DNA of 64,000 nt from positions 1-64,000 of the forward strand of contig JAFTGH010000020.1 of assembly GCA_017458005.1 (NCBI GenBank). The letters are read 5' to 3'. The notes below the pieces were generated by a model that worked only from the letters and a program-made list of their open reading frames with translations, was not told the origin of the DNA and searched no databases. A program made the translations under genes and the position numbers. Shown piece by piece: positions 7,957-17,458 of this stretch (positions within the stretch are counted from its first letter, which is position 1; each line of letters begins with the position of its first letter). The stretch comes from Prevotella sp. (GTDB taxonomy: Bacteria; Bacteroidota; Bacteroidia; Bacteroidales; Bacteroidaceae).

Positions 7957-9115
7957 GTTTCTGATGATTGCCATGATGGCTTTCATCGCAAGTGTAACAT
8001 TCACCGCTTGTAGTGATGACGACAACAACAATGACAATGGTCAATCTAACTACGACCGCTATCAGCAGGCTGTCAATAACACGGTGAACAGTCAGAAGAG
8101 CAGCAACAAAGTGATCCTGCTCGTCGCTTTCGGTTCTACTTGGGAACAGGCTTACGACACCTTTGACAAGGTCGTTGCCGACTACAAGAGCCAGTTCAGC
8201 GGATGGGATGTCTATCTGTCTTTCTCCTCTGCTATCTGTATCAACAATGCCCGCGCTGGTGAGAACGTGGATCCTAAAGACTACTACGATCCAGAGCACT
8301 GGCTGACTGCTATCGGTCTTGCCGGTTATAAGCAGGTCGTCGTTCAGTCATTGCAGGTCATTCCTGGTGAGGAGTATCGTCGCGTTCGTGACACCTATGT
8401 CAAGGACTTCATGAACAACCGTAACGGTGACTTCACTGATGCCTATATGAAGAGTCTTGACCTGAATGTGGTGGTAGGTACACCACTGATGGCTGAGGAA
8501 AGCGATGCCCAGGCACTTGCCACTGCGTTGAACAACGAGAGTGATATCAAAGCCGCCGTCAATGAGGGTATCGTTGCCTTTATGGGACATGGTAACCCCG
8601 AGGGCTATGACTATTATGGTGGTAATATCCGTTACTTACAGTTAGAAGAGGCTCTCCGTGCCATTAACCCTAACTACTATGTAGGCACGGTGGATATGGA
8701 CGACACATACGCTGAGAATGTCCTGCAGCATATCGCTGGTGGCACATTCACCTATCATGTTGGTGACATGACCAAGAGGATTACATACGCAGCCAACAAT
8801 GCCACCAAGGCTCAACTCTACCCCCTGATGTCTATCGCTGGTGACCACGCTCACAACGACATGGCTGATGAGGAGGACGAGGAGAGTTGGTTCTCTCTGT
8901 TCAATGACGCTGGCATTGAGACTGCCGCCTACGAGAGTAACTTCACCGAGGCTTGCTGGAAGAACACCGCAGAGATTCAGGCTAATGGTTATATCCCTGC
9001 TCTCGCTGAGCGTTCCGCTATCCGCAGACTATGGATGAACCACACTCGTGAGGCTATCAATAAGTTGGGTACAGAGGAGGCTATGTCAACCCCAACCACT
9101 GCTCCTGAGGAGTAA
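7943..9115 (+). CDS. cbiK: Sirohydrochlorin cobaltochelatase, exported lipoprotein form
   Basis: 390 residues. The chelatase inserts Co2+ into sirohydrochlorin at the head of the anaerobic pathway. Family marks are the LVAFGSTW start of the core, FMGHGNPEG with a metal-binding His (about residue 215) and GDHAHNDMADEEDEESW (about 298-314). Unlike the cytosolic enzyme, it begins with a lipoprotein signal (VTFTAC). The residues after the cysteine, SDDD, resemble the Bacteroidota lipoprotein export signal, which suggests the outer membrane and possibly the cell surface. It overlaps btuB and shares its riboswitch. A role in metal or tetrapyrrole capture is an alternative. Confidence 0.9.
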   Translation: MKKIKFLMIAMMAFIASVTFTACSDDDNNNDNGQSNYDRYQQAVNNTVNSQKSSNKVILLVAFGSTWEQAYDTFDKVVADYKSQFSGWDVYLSFSSAICINNARAGENVDPKDYYDPEHWLTAIGLAGYKQVVVQSLQVIPGEEYRRVRDTYVKDFMNNRNGDFTDAYMKSLDLNVVVGTPLMAEESDAQALATALNNESDIKAAVNEGIVAFMGHGNPEGYDYYGGNIRYLQLEEALRAINPNYYVGTVDMDDTYAENVLQHIAGGTFTYHVGDMTKRITYAANNATKAQLYPLMSIAGDHAHNDMADEEDEESWFSLFNDAGIETAAYESNFTEACWKNTAEIQANGYIPALAERSAIRRLWMNHTREAINKLGTEEAMSTPTTAPEE

Positions 9116-9144
9116 TTTTGTAGTATTATTATATAAGTTTATGT

Positions 9145-9180
9145 AGGAGGTGCGGTCGTGAGACGGCATCTCCTCTTTTA
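9145..9180 (+). terminator. Hairpin between cbiK and the second receptor
   Basis: AGGAGGTGC (9145-9153) pairs with GCATCTCCT (9166-9174) with one G-T pair, followed by CTTTT. It is a likely partial terminator that would lower expression of the downstream TonB receptor relative to btuB-cbiK. Confidence 0.5.
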
Positions 9181-9195
9181 ACAAAGAAGAAAACC

Positions 9196-11265
9196 ATGAG
9201 AAGAATACAAACGTTTTTTATTTGCTTGATGGTAAGTTACACCACCTGTCAGGCACAAATACACCAAAAAGGACACACCGACTCTATCCAGACGAGTCGT
9301 ACTTATAACCTGAACCCTATCGTTGTGACGGGTTCTGGGCATCACCAGCGTCTGAAGTCTACTGCGACCCCCGTTCATGTGCTGAGTAGTCAGGAAATAC
9401 AGGAACAAGGAATCACGACCTTCGACGAGGCGTTGACACGGATGATGCCCCAGACCTCCATGGCGCCGAACTCCATGGGTACCTTTCTCCGCCTGAACGG
9501 TTTGGGCAACAAATATATTCTGATTCTGATTAACGGTCATAAACTCACTGGCGACATCTCCAATAACGTTGACCTGAACCGCATCAACATGTCGAGGGTC
9601 AAACGTATCGAGGTGCTCGATGGGGCTGCCTCCTCACTTTATGGCAGTGATGCCATCGCCGGAGTCATCAACATCATTACCGACCAACCGACCAGTTCTG
9701 AGTTGAGCATCACCAACAACACGAAAGTCAGTGGTCATGGTGTCCTAACCGAAAGTGCCAGTCTTGACATCTTCAAGGACGGTTTCGGTTCCTACACCAC
9801 CATTACCTACGACCAGGCAGATAGTTATCAAAACAATAATCTGGAATACGTAAAAGGGTCTGAGACAGAGACGCAAGAGACCATCGCTCCATTCTTTACG
9901 GGTTATCGGTCCAGCGTTCTCAGTCAGAAATTCACCTATTCCCCCAACAAACATCTCGCTTTGAATGCGGGACTAGACTACTCCTATAAAATCACCGACC
10001 GTCCTGAGACACGGGACGACATCACAGGAGGTACCGACTACGAGATGCGCTACAAGGGTTTCCGCTGGAACATTGGTGGTATCTATAAGTTCAATAACCG
10101 CAATAGCCTGCAGGCAGACTTCACCGTCGACCGTTTCCGCTATGGCAAGGAATACGATGTGGCAACAAAGAACTATGCTATTGGTGACTACGTGCAATCG
10201 AAGAAACAACGTGCCATGGACGGAGAACTAAAAGCAATCCTCGGACTCACCACCCACTCCACCACCATCTTTGGCGCCGACTGGCATAAAGATTATCTCA
10301 CGGCATCCTCAGGCAATATCAGCCAGCATGTCTATTCCCTTGCTGCCTATGCACAACATGAGATGAGGTTTTGGAATGACTTCACGGCGACACTTGGCTT
10401 GCGACTCACACACCATGAGACCTTCCATAACCACCTGACACCGAAGGCAACGTTGATGTATGCACCGGGACATTTCCGTTTCCGTGCGACCTACTCGGCT
10501 GGTTTCCGTGCGCCGGGACTGGATGAGTTGTATTATCATTACTTCTCCGTCAACCGTGGCAAACCCCAGATTATCTTTGGCAATCAGGACTTATCCCCAG
10601 AGAAGAGTCATTATTTCTCCCTGAATGCCGAATACCGCACCGACATGGTTGCCATCAGTGTGACAGGCTACCTCAACCGCATCAATGATATGGTGGTACG
10701 ACAGAATATCGAGGTTGACAATACTGCCTTGCAGATGCTACAGACGGAATTCCCTGAGATGACAGCCGACGAGGCAGGGAAACTGGAACGCTACTCACGC
10801 TATAAGAATAGTGACAAGGGGGATGTGAAGGGACTACAGGTAAACGTCTCCGCAAACCTCTTCCATGGTTTCAATCTCTCGGCGAACTATGTCTATACCT
10901 ATGCGCGCAGTAAGAGTGAGGATGACTGGATGACGCTGGAGCGCAGCATGCGCCATGCGGCTACGATAGCGGCAAACTACCACCACACATGGGGTAAGTA
11001 CGGACTGAACATCAACCTCAACGGCAGACTCCAGTCGAAGACCTATTATCCTGATTATGAGGACGCCCCAGGCTATGGCATTTGGAACCTCCATACCACC
11101 CATACGTTCGACTGTGCGAAATGGGCGCTCCTTGAACCCAGTATCGGTATCGACAATCTCTTTGATAAGGTGGACCGTCGCATCGACTCCTCTTTAAGGA
11201 AATATGCCCTTTACACACCAGGTCGTATGCTGGTCGTTGGATTGAAAGTGAAGTTAAAACAATAA
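9196..11265 (+). CDS. TonB-dependent receptor, second in the cobalamin operon
   Basis: 689 residues with a signal peptide ending TTCQA, TonB-box-like NPIVVTGSG, a plug with SSLYGSDAIAGVINIIT-type block and a barrel ending MLVVGLKVKLKQ. It is clearly related to the upstream btuB product but is a separate lineage. Position behind riboswitch, btuB and cbiK points to a corrinoid, a corrinoid precursor or cobalt as ligand, but the substrate is not shown by the sequence. An AAAGAAG ribosome binding site precedes the ATG. Confidence 0.85.
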   Translation: MRRIQTFFICLMVSYTTCQAQIHQKGHTDSIQTSRTYNLNPIVVTGSGHHQRLKSTATPVHVLSSQEIQEQGITTFDEALTRMMPQTSMAPNSMGTFLRLNGLGNKYILILINGHKLTGDISNNVDLNRINMSRVKRIEVLDGAASSLYGSDAIAGVINIITDQPTSSELSITNNTKVSGHGVLTESASLDIFKDGFGSYTTITYDQADSYQNNNLEYVKGSETETQETIAPFFTGYRSSVLSQKFTYSPNKHLALNAGLDYSYKITDRPETRDDITGGTDYEMRYKGFRWNIGGIYKFNNRNSLQADFTVDRFRYGKEYDVATKNYAIGDYVQSKKQRAMDGELKAILGLTTHSTTIFGADWHKDYLTASSGNISQHVYSLAAYAQHEMRFWNDFTATLGLRLTHHETFHNHLTPKATLMYAPGHFRFRATYSAGFRAPGLDELYYHYFSVNRGKPQIIFGNQDLSPEKSHYFSLNAEYRTDMVAISVTGYLNRINDMVVRQNIEVDNTALQMLQTEFPEMTADEAGKLERYSRYKNSDKGDVKGLQVNVSANLFHGFNLSANYVYTYARSKSEDDWMTLERSMRHAATIAANYHHTWGKYGLNINLNGRLQSKTYYPDYEDAPGYGIWNLHTTHTFDCAKWALLEPSIGIDNLFDKVDRRIDSSLRKYALYTPGRMLVVGLKVKLKQ

Positions 11266-11292
11266 TTGTTTTCTATTCTCGAATTTATTTCC

Positions 11293-11300
11293 TATCTTTG
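11293..11300 (+). promoter_or_regulatory. -7 box of cobJ-cbiC
   Basis: TATCTTTG ends five bases before the ATG at 11306, the same geometry as at cbiA. The transcript would begin at or beside the start codon, with no room for a riboswitch or a Shine-Dalgarno site. Confidence 0.5.
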
Positions 11301-11305
11301 TCGCC

Positions 11306-12709
11306 ATGAAGGGAAAGATCATCATTGCAGGCATAGGTCCTGGCAGCAAAGAAGACATCACGCCCGCCGTACTCGATGCGGTACGACAGGCGGATGTCAT
11401 CGTTGGATATCAGTATTACTTCCAGTTTGTCAAGCCATACGTCCAAGAAGGCTGTGAGTGCATCGATACGGGTATGAAGAAGGAGCGGCAACGAGCCGAA
11501 CAGGCGTTCGAACTCGCCGAACAGGGAAAGACGGTGGTTGTGATCTCCTCGGGCGATGCGGGCATCTATGGGATGACACCGCTCATCTACGAGATGCGGA
11601 AAGAGCGTAATGCTGATATTGAGATTTGTTCCCTGCCGGGTATCTCCGCCTTCCAGAAAGCCGCCTCTCTGCTAGGAGCACCTATCGGACATGACCTGTG
11701 TATCATCTCCCTCTCCGACCTGATGACACCGTGGGAGACCATTGAGCGGCGCATCCGTGCCGCCGCCGTCGGCGATTTCGTCACGGCTATCTACAATCCC
11801 AAGAGTCATGGGCGCTACTGGCAACTCTACCGTTTGCAGGAACTCTTCCTGCAAGAGCGTAGTGGTGAGACGCCTGTGGGCTATGTCCGACAGGCAGGTC
11901 GGGAGGAGCAGGAGGTCAAGGTCACGACCCTTCAGGACTTCAATCCTGAGGACATCGACATGTTTACCGTGATTCTCATTGGCAACTCCCAATCCTATAT
12001 CGATGACGGAAGAATCATCACCCCTCGCGGGTATTATCGGGAGGAGGCTTCTGACGATATGAAACCTGGTCAGCAGATTATGATACAGAGTTTCAGACGG
12101 ATCGAGTCCGAACTGCAAGACAAGGACATCCCCCTCGACCACAAATGGGCGTTGCTGCATGCCATCCATACCACTGCCGACTTCGAGATGGAGAAGATTC
12201 TATACACCGACAAGGATGCTGTGAGGACATTATATAATAAGGTGAAGGAAGGCTTGCTGAAGACCATCGTGACTGATGTGACGATGGTGACGAGCGGTAT
12301 TCGCAAGGGAGCCTTAGAACGCTTAGGTGTAGAGGCGACCTGTTATCTGCATGACCCCCGTGTGGCAGAGATGACCGCCAAGGAGGGCATTACCCGTACA
12401 CAGGCTGGCATCCGCCTTGCCGTAGCAGAGCATCCTGATGCGCTCTTCGCCTTTGGCAACGCCCCGACGGCACTGATGGAACTCTGTGACCTAATCCGTA
12501 AGGGCAAGGCACATCCTACTGGCATCATCGCCGCACCAGTCGGTTTCGTACATGTCTGTGAGTCGAAACACATGGTGAAACCGTTCCGTGAGATTCCGAA
12601 GATCATCGTGGAGGGGCGCAAGGGAGGCAGCAACCTCGCCGCTACCCTCTGTAATGCCATTCTCACCTTTGACGATGCAGCACAACTAAAACCCGGTCGT
12701 GACCTATGA
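11306..12709 (+). CDS. cobJ: Fused precorrin-3B C17-methyltransferase / precorrin-8X methylmutase
   Basis: 467 residues. Residues 1-250 are a tetrapyrrole methylase of the CobJ/CbiH type: GIGPGSKEDITPA, then the SAM-site SSGDAGIYGM. It methylates C17 and drives ring contraction. From about residue 258 follows a CbiC/CobH methylmutase with the active-site histidine in LLHAIHTTADFEME; it moves the C11 methyl to C12. Each half has near-normal family length, so both are probably active. The stop overlaps the next ATG (ATGA). First of four tightly packed fusion genes. Confidence 0.95.
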   Translation: MKGKIIIAGIGPGSKEDITPAVLDAVRQADVIVGYQYYFQFVKPYVQEGCECIDTGMKKERQRAEQAFELAEQGKTVVVISSGDAGIYGMTPLIYEMRKERNADIEICSLPGISAFQKAASLLGAPIGHDLCIISLSDLMTPWETIERRIRAAAVGDFVTAIYNPKSHGRYWQLYRLQELFLQERSGETPVGYVRQAGREEQEVKVTTLQDFNPEDIDMFTVILIGNSQSYIDDGRIITPRGYYREEASDDMKPGQQIMIQSFRRIESELQDKDIPLDHKWALLHAIHTTADFEMEKILYTDKDAVRTLYNKVKEGLLKTIVTDVTMVTSGIRKGALERLGVEATCYLHDPRVAEMTAKEGITRTQAGIRLAVAEHPDALFAFGNAPTALMELCDLIRKGKAHPTGIIAAPVGFVHVCESKHMVKPFREIPKIIVEGRKGGSNLAATLCNAILTFDDAAQLKPGRDL

Positions 12710-13926
12710 GGTTTATTGTCATTGGCATAACGGATAACCCTGAGCCTTTCTTCCCTCCTGAGATCATGGAGATTATCAAGAATGGTAAGGTGTTCTCGGG
12801 TGGCAAGCGTCATCATGAGATAGTGGCACCTTTATTGCCCGCTGATGCCCAATGGATAGACATCACCGTACCCCTCGACAACGTCTTCGAGCAATACCAA
12901 CTGAAGGCTAATGGCAAACAGCCAACAGTCTCTATCATCGTCTTCGCCAGTGGCGACCCCTTGTTCTTCGGCTTCGCCAATACCATCCAGCGCAAGATGC
13001 CAGAGGCGGAGATAGTGGTCTACCCTACCTTCAACTCCCTGCAGATGCTTGCCCATCGGCTTCTATTACCTTACCATGACATGCGTATCGTCTCACTGAC
13101 GGGTCGCCCTTGGCAGGAGTTTGACCGTGCCTTGATAGAACGGACTCAGAAGATTGGCGTGTTGACAGACAAGGAGCATACTCCCGCCGCTATTGCCCAA
13201 CGGATGCTGGACTATGGCTATACGCAGTATCAGATGACTGTTGGAGAGCATTTAGGTCATCCCGCCAAGGAAAAGGTGACGACGCTCTCCCTCGAAGAAG
13301 CCGCTCACTGCGACTTCTCGCAACCCAACTGTGTGATACTCTCAACTTCTAACACTAATCTCCCAACCAAGCCCTTCGGTATTCCCGACAGTTCATTCAC
13401 CCTCCTCGACGGCAGGGAGAAGATGATCACCAAGATGCCGATTCGCCTGTTGACCTTACAGGCACTCGACTTACCTCATAGACACGTACTATGGGACATC
13501 GGTTTCTGTACGGGCAGTATCTCCATAGAGGCACGTCTGCTGTTCCCCCACCTCCATATCGAGGCTTTTGAGATTCGCCCTGAGTGCGAGGCAATCATCC
13601 AAGAGAACATGCGCCGCTTCGGAGCCCCTGGCATCAACATCCATATCGGCGATTTCCGCTCCGTATGTTGTCATGCCATGACAAAAAACAGAACTGCCCC
13701 TGATGCCGTCTTCATCGGCGGACATGGGGGGAAACTGAAGGAGATCATGACTAAGGTACTGACCGTCCTTGCTCCCGATGGATGTATCGTGATGAACAGT
13801 GTCACATCACAGAGCAGACAGATGTGGAAGGAGGCTTGCCATGACCTCGGACTTACCCAAGAGCCGCCCCTACATATCACCCTGAACGACTATAACCCCA
13901 TAACGATTCTGAAATGCAGAAGATAG
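12706..13926 (+). CDS. cobL: Precorrin-6Y methyltransferase, CbiE-CbiT fusion
   Basis: 406 residues. The N-terminal part (to about 235) is a CbiE-type tetrapyrrole methylase (SGGKRHHEIV, VFASGDPLFFG) acting on C5. The C-terminal part is a CbiT-type Rossmann methyltransferase (DIGFCTGSISIEA, FIGGHGGKLKEI) that methylates C15 and decarboxylates the acetate side chain. This matches CobL architecture. It overlaps the upstream gene by four bases and the downstream gene by 13. Confidence 0.95.
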   Translation: MRFIVIGITDNPEPFFPPEIMEIIKNGKVFSGGKRHHEIVAPLLPADAQWIDITVPLDNVFEQYQLKANGKQPTVSIIVFASGDPLFFGFANTIQRKMPEAEIVVYPTFNSLQMLAHRLLLPYHDMRIVSLTGRPWQEFDRALIERTQKIGVLTDKEHTPAAIAQRMLDYGYTQYQMTVGEHLGHPAKEKVTTLSLEEAAHCDFSQPNCVILSTSNTNLPTKPFGIPDSSFTLLDGREKMITKMPIRLLTLQALDLPHRHVLWDIGFCTGSISIEARLLFPHLHIEAFEIRPECEAIIQENMRRFGAPGINIHIGDFRSVCCHAMTKNRTAPDAVFIGGHGGKLKEIMTKVLTVLAPDGCIVMNSVTSQSRQMWKEACHDLGLTQEPPLHITLNDYNPITILKCRR

Positions 13927-15692
13927 CGATTATACAGATTAGTGAGACAGGAAAGGAAGTTGCCGACCTGCTCAGGATGGAATTACGCGCCCAAGTCATA
14001 GAGCGCACGGAGGTAGGCAAGTATTGGTCAGACTACGATGCCTTTATCTTCATTGGTGCCATGGGTATCTGTGTGCGCACCATTGCCCCATATATCAAGG
14101 ATAAGCATGAGGACCCTGCCGTGGTCTGTGTCGATACCTTCGGACAACATGTCGTCTCTGTCCTGTCGGGACATGTCGGTGGTGCCAATGACTTGACGAA
14201 ACAAGTGTCAGGCGCATTGGGAGCAGAGCCTGTCATCACTACCCAGAGTGACAATGCGGGACTGTGGGCTCTCGACACGTTCGAGCAGCGTTTCGACTGG
14301 CCTGTTGCCAGTGATATCTATGACATGAACGATTGTATCTTCGCTTTCGTCAACCGCCAGCCGACCGCATTGCTCTTAGAGGTACGTGACGAGGGGACTG
14401 ACTATCTGGAGCGGACGCTTCCCAGTCATGTCACCTTGATTCATGATATCAGGGAGGCAGACCCCAGAAAATACAAACTCGTCATCATCGTATCACCTTT
14501 TATCCGTCATGTCCCGGAGGGAATGCTGGAACTGCACTTCACCCCTATGGTCGGAACGATAGGTTTCGGACTAGCACACCACCCCGATGATTACGAGTGT
14601 ATCTATGATGAGATAGACCAGGCGTTTGCCGATCGGGGAATCCTGCCCTGTTCACACCGTTACTGCACCATCGACGTGAAGCAGGATGAGGAGTTCGTGG
14701 AGGAACTCAAGGAGGAATATGGTGAGGAGGTGGTATTCTTCACTGCTGAGGAACTGGATGCCGTCGATGTTCCGAATCCCAGTGATGTGGTGGCAAAGCA
14801 TGTGGGTACGTCAAGTGTCTGTGAGGCTGCCGCTATCCTCGGCTCCAACCATGGCAAACTGATTGTTCCTAAAATAAAAGGCAAGAACTGGACTGCCGCT
14901 CTCGCCATCGACTATCAACACCTGAGAGAACGGAAAGGACATATCGAGATTGTAGGTGCTGGTCCTGGTGACCCAGATTTAATCTCTGTCCGTGGTCGTA
15001 CGATGCTGGAGCGTGCTGACCTGATATTGTATGCGGGCTCCCTCGTTCCTCGTGAACTGACCGAGTGTCATAAGCCTGGCGCGGTGGTGCGCTCCTCTGC
15101 TGATATGGCACTGGAGGAACAGTGTGCGTTGATGAAACAGTTCTACGACCAAGGGAAGTATATCGTTCGTCTGCATACTGGCGACCCCTGCATCTTTGGT
15201 GCCATCCAAGAGCAGATGGCGTTCTTCGACCGTGAGGGCATGGACTATCATATCACCCCAGGCATCTCGTCTTTCCTTGCCGCCGCCGCTGAACTGCGCA
15301 GTCAGTTTACCATCCCAGAGCGCACACAGACCATCATCCTTACTCGTGGGGAGGGACGTACCCCCATGCCCGAGAAAGAGCAACTGCACCTGCTTGCCAA
15401 GAGCCAGTCGACCATGTGTATCTTCCTCAGTGCCGCCATTGTGGATGACGTACAACGTGAGTTGCTGATGGAATATCCTGAGGATACACCTGTTGCCGCC
15501 TGCTATCATCTGACATGGAAAGACCAGCGGATTTATCGAGGGGTACTGAAAGACCTTGCGAAGATCGTCCATGACAACAACCTCACCCTCACCACCATGC
15601 TGGTGGTCGGTGAGGCTATCGACAATCGCCAAGGGTTCTCCGAACTCTATAACAAACACTTTACCCACCTCTTCCGACAAGGAGAAGCATGA
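13914..15692 (+). CDS. cbiG-cobM: Fused cobalt-precorrin-5A hydrolase / precorrin-4 C11-methyltransferase
   Basis: 592 residues. Residues 1 to about 335 are CbiG: FIGAMGICVRTIAPYIKDK, VSVLSGHVGGANDL and the C-terminal CbiG domain (GTSSVCEAAAIL). It opens the lactone and releases acetaldehyde. From about 342 comes CobM/CbiF: VGAGPGDPDLISVRG, LHTGDPCIFGAIQEQ, TLTRGEGRTPMP-like block. The order CbiG then CbiF means the two enzymes that act one after the other (C11 methylation, then C2 extrusion) are tethered. Overlaps the next gene by four bases. Confidence 0.95.
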   Translation: MQKIAIIQISETGKEVADLLRMELRAQVIERTEVGKYWSDYDAFIFIGAMGICVRTIAPYIKDKHEDPAVVCVDTFGQHVVSVLSGHVGGANDLTKQVSGALGAEPVITTQSDNAGLWALDTFEQRFDWPVASDIYDMNDCIFAFVNRQPTALLLEVRDEGTDYLERTLPSHVTLIHDIREADPRKYKLVIIVSPFIRHVPEGMLELHFTPMVGTIGFGLAHHPDDYECIYDEIDQAFADRGILPCSHRYCTIDVKQDEEFVEELKEEYGEEVVFFTAEELDAVDVPNPSDVVAKHVGTSSVCEAAAILGSNHGKLIVPKIKGKNWTAALAIDYQHLRERKGHIEIVGAGPGDPDLISVRGRTMLERADLILYAGSLVPRELTECHKPGAVVRSSADMALEEQCALMKQFYDQGKYIVRLHTGDPCIFGAIQEQMAFFDREGMDYHITPGISSFLAAAAELRSQFTIPERTQTIILTRGEGRTPMPEKEQLHLLAKSQSTMCIFLSAAIVDDVQRELLMEYPEDTPVAACYHLTWKDQRIYRGVLKDLAKIVHDNNLTLTTMLVVGEAIDNRQGFSELYNKHFTHLFRQGEA

Positions 15693-17428
15693 TACTGGTA
15701 TTTGGAGGAACAACGGAAGGACGTAAGGCAGTGGAGGTGCTGGAGGAAGCCGGCAACACCTACTACTACTCCACCAAGACGGAGGAGCAGGAGGTGGCAC
15801 TGCATCATGGCATACGCCTGCATGGTGCCTTAGACCAAAAGGCAATGCTTACATTCTGCCAGGAACATGGCGTAAAGTTGTTGATTGACGCTGCCCATCC
15901 CTTCGCCCAAGCATTACACGATACCGTGGCGGAGGTGGCGAAGAAGTTGCAGATACCCGTCATCCGCTATGAGCGTATCTTTCCAAAGAGGGACACATGT
16001 CTGACATGGATAGATGACTACACACAGATTCCTACAGACATCCATACCCTCCTTGCCACAACAGGAGTACAGTCGATTGCGAAACTGAAACCGTTAGAGG
16101 CTAAGGGCATCAAGGTCTATTACCGCATCCTGCCCCGTGAGTCATCCATCCGTCTTGCCAAGGCACAAGGGGCTACCGACGACCAACTATTATACTATGA
16201 GGATAGTAAGGTGATAGATATTAACGCTGATGCTATTCTATTGAAAGAGAGTGGTTTAACAGGAGGATTTCAAGAAAAAGTGAATGCTGCAAAAGCAAAG
16301 GGTATGCGCATCCTTGTATTAAAACGTCCTGTCATTTCTCCCATTTTCCAAACAGTCAATGGTCCGCATGGACTACGTCGGATGGTAGAGCGACTATTAC
16401 CTGAATTCTATCCCCTGCATAGTGGACTGACGACAGGTACGTGTGCCACCGCCGCAGCAGTTGGCGCAACACTTCGACTGCTGAAGAACGAGACACCCGC
16501 AGAGGTGCCCGTCATCCTACCCAATGGTGAGACGATCTATGTTCCTGTCATCTATGGTGACGGGTATGTCTCTGTCTTCAAAGAGGCTGGCGACGACCCT
16601 GATGTGACGAATGGACTGGAGATACGAGCAAACGTAACCCCGTCTGAAACGTTGACCATCGAAGGTGGTGAGGGCGTAGGTCGTTTCACGCTCCCTGGCT
16701 TCGACTATCCTCCTGGCGAGCCTGCTATCAACAAGGCACCTCGTGAGATGATCCGTCAGAACCTCTTACCTCTCACCTCCCACCTCTCACCTCTCCGTAT
16801 CACCATTTCTGTGCCACAAGGTGCCGATATTGCCCGTCGTACGTTCAATCCCCGCTTGGGTATTGAGGGCGGCATCTCTATCATCGGGGTATCTGGTATC
16901 GTCAAACCCTTCTCTGAGGAGGCGTTTATCCAGAGCATCCGAAAGTGTATGGAGGTGGCAAAGGCAAGTGGCAGCGACCGTGTTGTCATCAATAGCGGAA
17001 CGAAGAGTGAGCGTTTCGTCAAGGCACACTATCCCACCCTGCCCTCACAGGCTTTCGTGGAGTATGGCAACTATATCGGAGAGACTTTGAAGATGGCTCA
17101 TGAACTCCAGTTCCCCAACGTCACCTTAGGGGTGATGCTTGGCAAGGCAGTGAAATTAGCAGCAGGAAATCTGGACACACATAGCAAGAAGACGGTGATG
17201 GACAAAGCGTTTATCGCCAAGATGCTCAAAGAGGCAGGCTGTCCTATCGACCTCACCAACCTCACCCTCGCCAGAGAACTGTGGCAGCAAATCCCTGCCA
17301 CTCATCTGCAAGCCTTTGCTAGCACCATCATCTCACATTGTTACCAACACTGCAAACCTCTCCTCCCCGACGGCAACCTCACCATCCTTTTGATGGATGA
17401 CGAGGGAACAGTCTATCAAAGCACTTAG
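15689..17428 (+). CDS. cbiJ-cbiD: Fused precorrin-6A reductase / cobalt-precorrin-5B C1-methyltransferase
   Basis: 579 residues. The first 240 are CbiJ/CobK (LVFGGTTEGRKAVEVL, DAAHPFA, RILPRE), reducing the C18-C19 double bond. From about 244 follows CbiD (HSGLTTGTCATAAAVGA, ISVPQGADIARRTFNPRLG, INSGTKSER), the C1 methyltransferase of the anaerobic pathway. The segment NLLPLTSHLSPLRI (about 357-370) is encoded by a tandem ACCTCTC-type repeat and looks like a repeat-derived insertion. Last gene of the rightward biosynthetic run. Confidence 0.95.
   Translation: MILVFGGTTEGRKAVEVLEEAGNTYYYSTKTEEQEVALHHGIRLHGALDQKAMLTFCQEHGVKLLIDAAHPFAQALHDTVAEVAKKLQIPVIRYERIFPKRDTCLTWIDDYTQIPTDIHTLLATTGVQSIAKLKPLEAKGIKVYYRILPRESSIRLAKAQGATDDQLLYYEDSKVIDINADAILLKESGLTGGFQEKVNAAKAKGMRILVLKRPVISPIFQTVNGPHGLRRMVERLLPEFYPLHSGLTTGTCATAAAVGATLRLLKNETPAEVPVILPNGETIYVPVIYGDGYVSVFKEAGDDPDVTNGLEIRANVTPSETLTIEGGEGVGRFTLPGFDYPPGEPAINKAPREMIRQNLLPLTSHLSPLRITISVPQGADIARRTFNPRLGIEGGISIIGVSGIVKPFSEEAFIQSIRKCMEVAKASGSDRVVINSGTKSERFVKAHYPTLPSQAFVEYGNYIGETLKMAHELQFPNVTLGVMLGKAVKLAAGNLDTHSKKTVMDKAFIAKMLKEAGCPIDLTNLTLARELWQQIPATHLQAFASTIISHCYQHCKPLLPDGNLTILLMDDEGTVYQST
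16764..16796 (+). repeat. Tandem ACCTCTC repeat inside cbiD
   Basis: Four degenerate copies of a 7-9 base unit (ACCTCTC/ACCTCCC) lie in frame within cbiD and encode PLTSHLSPL. Similar short tandem repeats usually sit between genes in this window. Confidence 0.6.
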
Positions 17429-17458
17429 AGCCTTCGGTGCTTCCTTTTGTTTTTTGAG

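Noticed and set aside
14979..15845. 288-codon frame opposite cbiG-cobM
   Set aside because: Shadow of a fully recognised corrin enzyme; no independent support.
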